NCBI GenBank assembly: GCA_002591745.1
Contig: PDLQ01000002.1
Span: 1-64,000 of the forward strand
DNA from: Lewinellaceae bacterium SD302
GTDB lineage: Bacteria > Bacteroidota > Bacteroidia > Chitinophagales > Saprospiraceae
DNA length: 64,000 nt
Direction of reading: 5' to 3'
In this document: piece after piece, positions 63,765-64,000 of the stretch
Layout: the number at the start of each line of letters is the position of its first letter
Numbering within the stretch: the first letter of the stretch is position 1
Notes under the pieces: model-generated
What the model was told of the DNA's origin: nothing
Database searches by the model: none
The model's input: the letters and a program-made list of their open reading frames with translations, nothing else
Made by a program: the position numbers and the translations under genes

Positions 63765-64000
63765 ATGAAAACCAATGTCTATTTACATTTATCAGCGGCT
63801 GGACTGCTACTTTTCCTGCTATCTGCCTGCGGACTAAAATGGACCGAAACTTCGGGAGAAGATTTCAATCTATTAATCAACGAGGGCGGCCCGGAGTTAG
63901 GCTATTCTCCTTCTTCGGGAGTAAATGTCCTGACCGTAGACCGCTTTGCTTTCAAGGACCTTAATCAGAACGGCAGTCTCGACCCTTACGAAGACTGGCG
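63765..64000 (+). CDS. Glycoside hydrolase family 3 lipoprotein, N-terminal fragment
   Basis: An open frame from ATG at 63765 runs to the window end (about 78 residues). It starts with a lipoprotein signal (LLLFLLSACG, lipobox Cys). Further in it has FKDLNQNGSLDPYEDWR, the N-terminal segment conserved in Bacteroidota GH3 beta-glucosidase-like enzymes (F-K-D-L-N-x-N-G-x-L-D-P-Y-E-D-W). The catalytic domain is outside the window. With the esterase it suggests a small carbohydrate-utilisation unit controlled by the divergent Nudix regulator. Confidence 0.75.
   Translation, partial: MKTNVYLHLSAAGLLLFLLSACGLKWTETSGEDFNLLINEGGPELGYSPSSGVNVLTVDRFAFKDLNQNGSLDPYEDW

Overview
This window looks like a chromosomal segment of a member of the Bacteroidota, most likely of the Saprospiria (Lewinella-like) type. 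Three things point that way: promoter-like TAnnTTTG boxes, a 1978-residue surface protein with SprB-like repeats and a gliding-motility/type IX secretion C-terminal domain, and families typical of the phylum (BatE-like, OstA-like, DUF4293, OmpA with thrombospondin-3 repeats, and an atpBEFHAG cluster without atpDC). The assignment rests on gene content only.

Layout. 1-115 is the start of an IS110-type transposase running off the left edge, with a structured upstream region (about 116-340) where IS110 elements encode their bridge RNA. 543-8420 is ordinary chromosome: M24 peptidase, 2Fe-2S ferredoxin, an initiator tRNA-Met gene split by a group I intron (2530-2969), an MBL hydrolase, a PiT-like transporter, an OmpA protein and a glycosyltransferase. 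8423-18067 holds BatE-like, OstA-like and DUF4293 proteins, topoisomerase IV subunit B, a DEAD-box helicase, a DUF1853 protein, a zinc-ribbon methyltransferase and a tocopherol-cyclase-like protein. 18109-24045 is the giant surface protein with a 162-bp coding tandem repeat. 24404-30249 is the F-type ATP synthase operon, whose spacers all contain inverted repeats.

30933-48479 is a co-directional defence island of nine genes: an SNF2 helicase, a RecD-like helicase with a duplicated C-terminal module, a helical-repeat plus cold-shock/S1-like protein, type III modification and restriction subunits, an OLD-type ATPase/TOPRIM nuclease, a small protein with glycosylase-like motifs, a DUF262/HNH protein and an unknown protein. 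The first three look like one functional unit. The last six read as a type III restriction system with satellite nucleases attached.

Beyond the island lie a pirin, a three-gene RND efflux operon (50255-55697), a 1583-residue subtilase with an M6-like domain lacking its catalytic Glu and a C-terminal beta-barrel, and at the right edge an NrtR-type Nudix regulator divergent from a carboxylesterase and a GH3 glycosidase that runs off the end. A palindromic operator candidate lies between regulator and esterase.

A short word, CAAAGTAGC, occurs 15 times exactly (about 0.5 expected), in genes and between genes, often as inverted pairs. It is absent from the defence island. This and the split initiator tRNA are the least expected features here.
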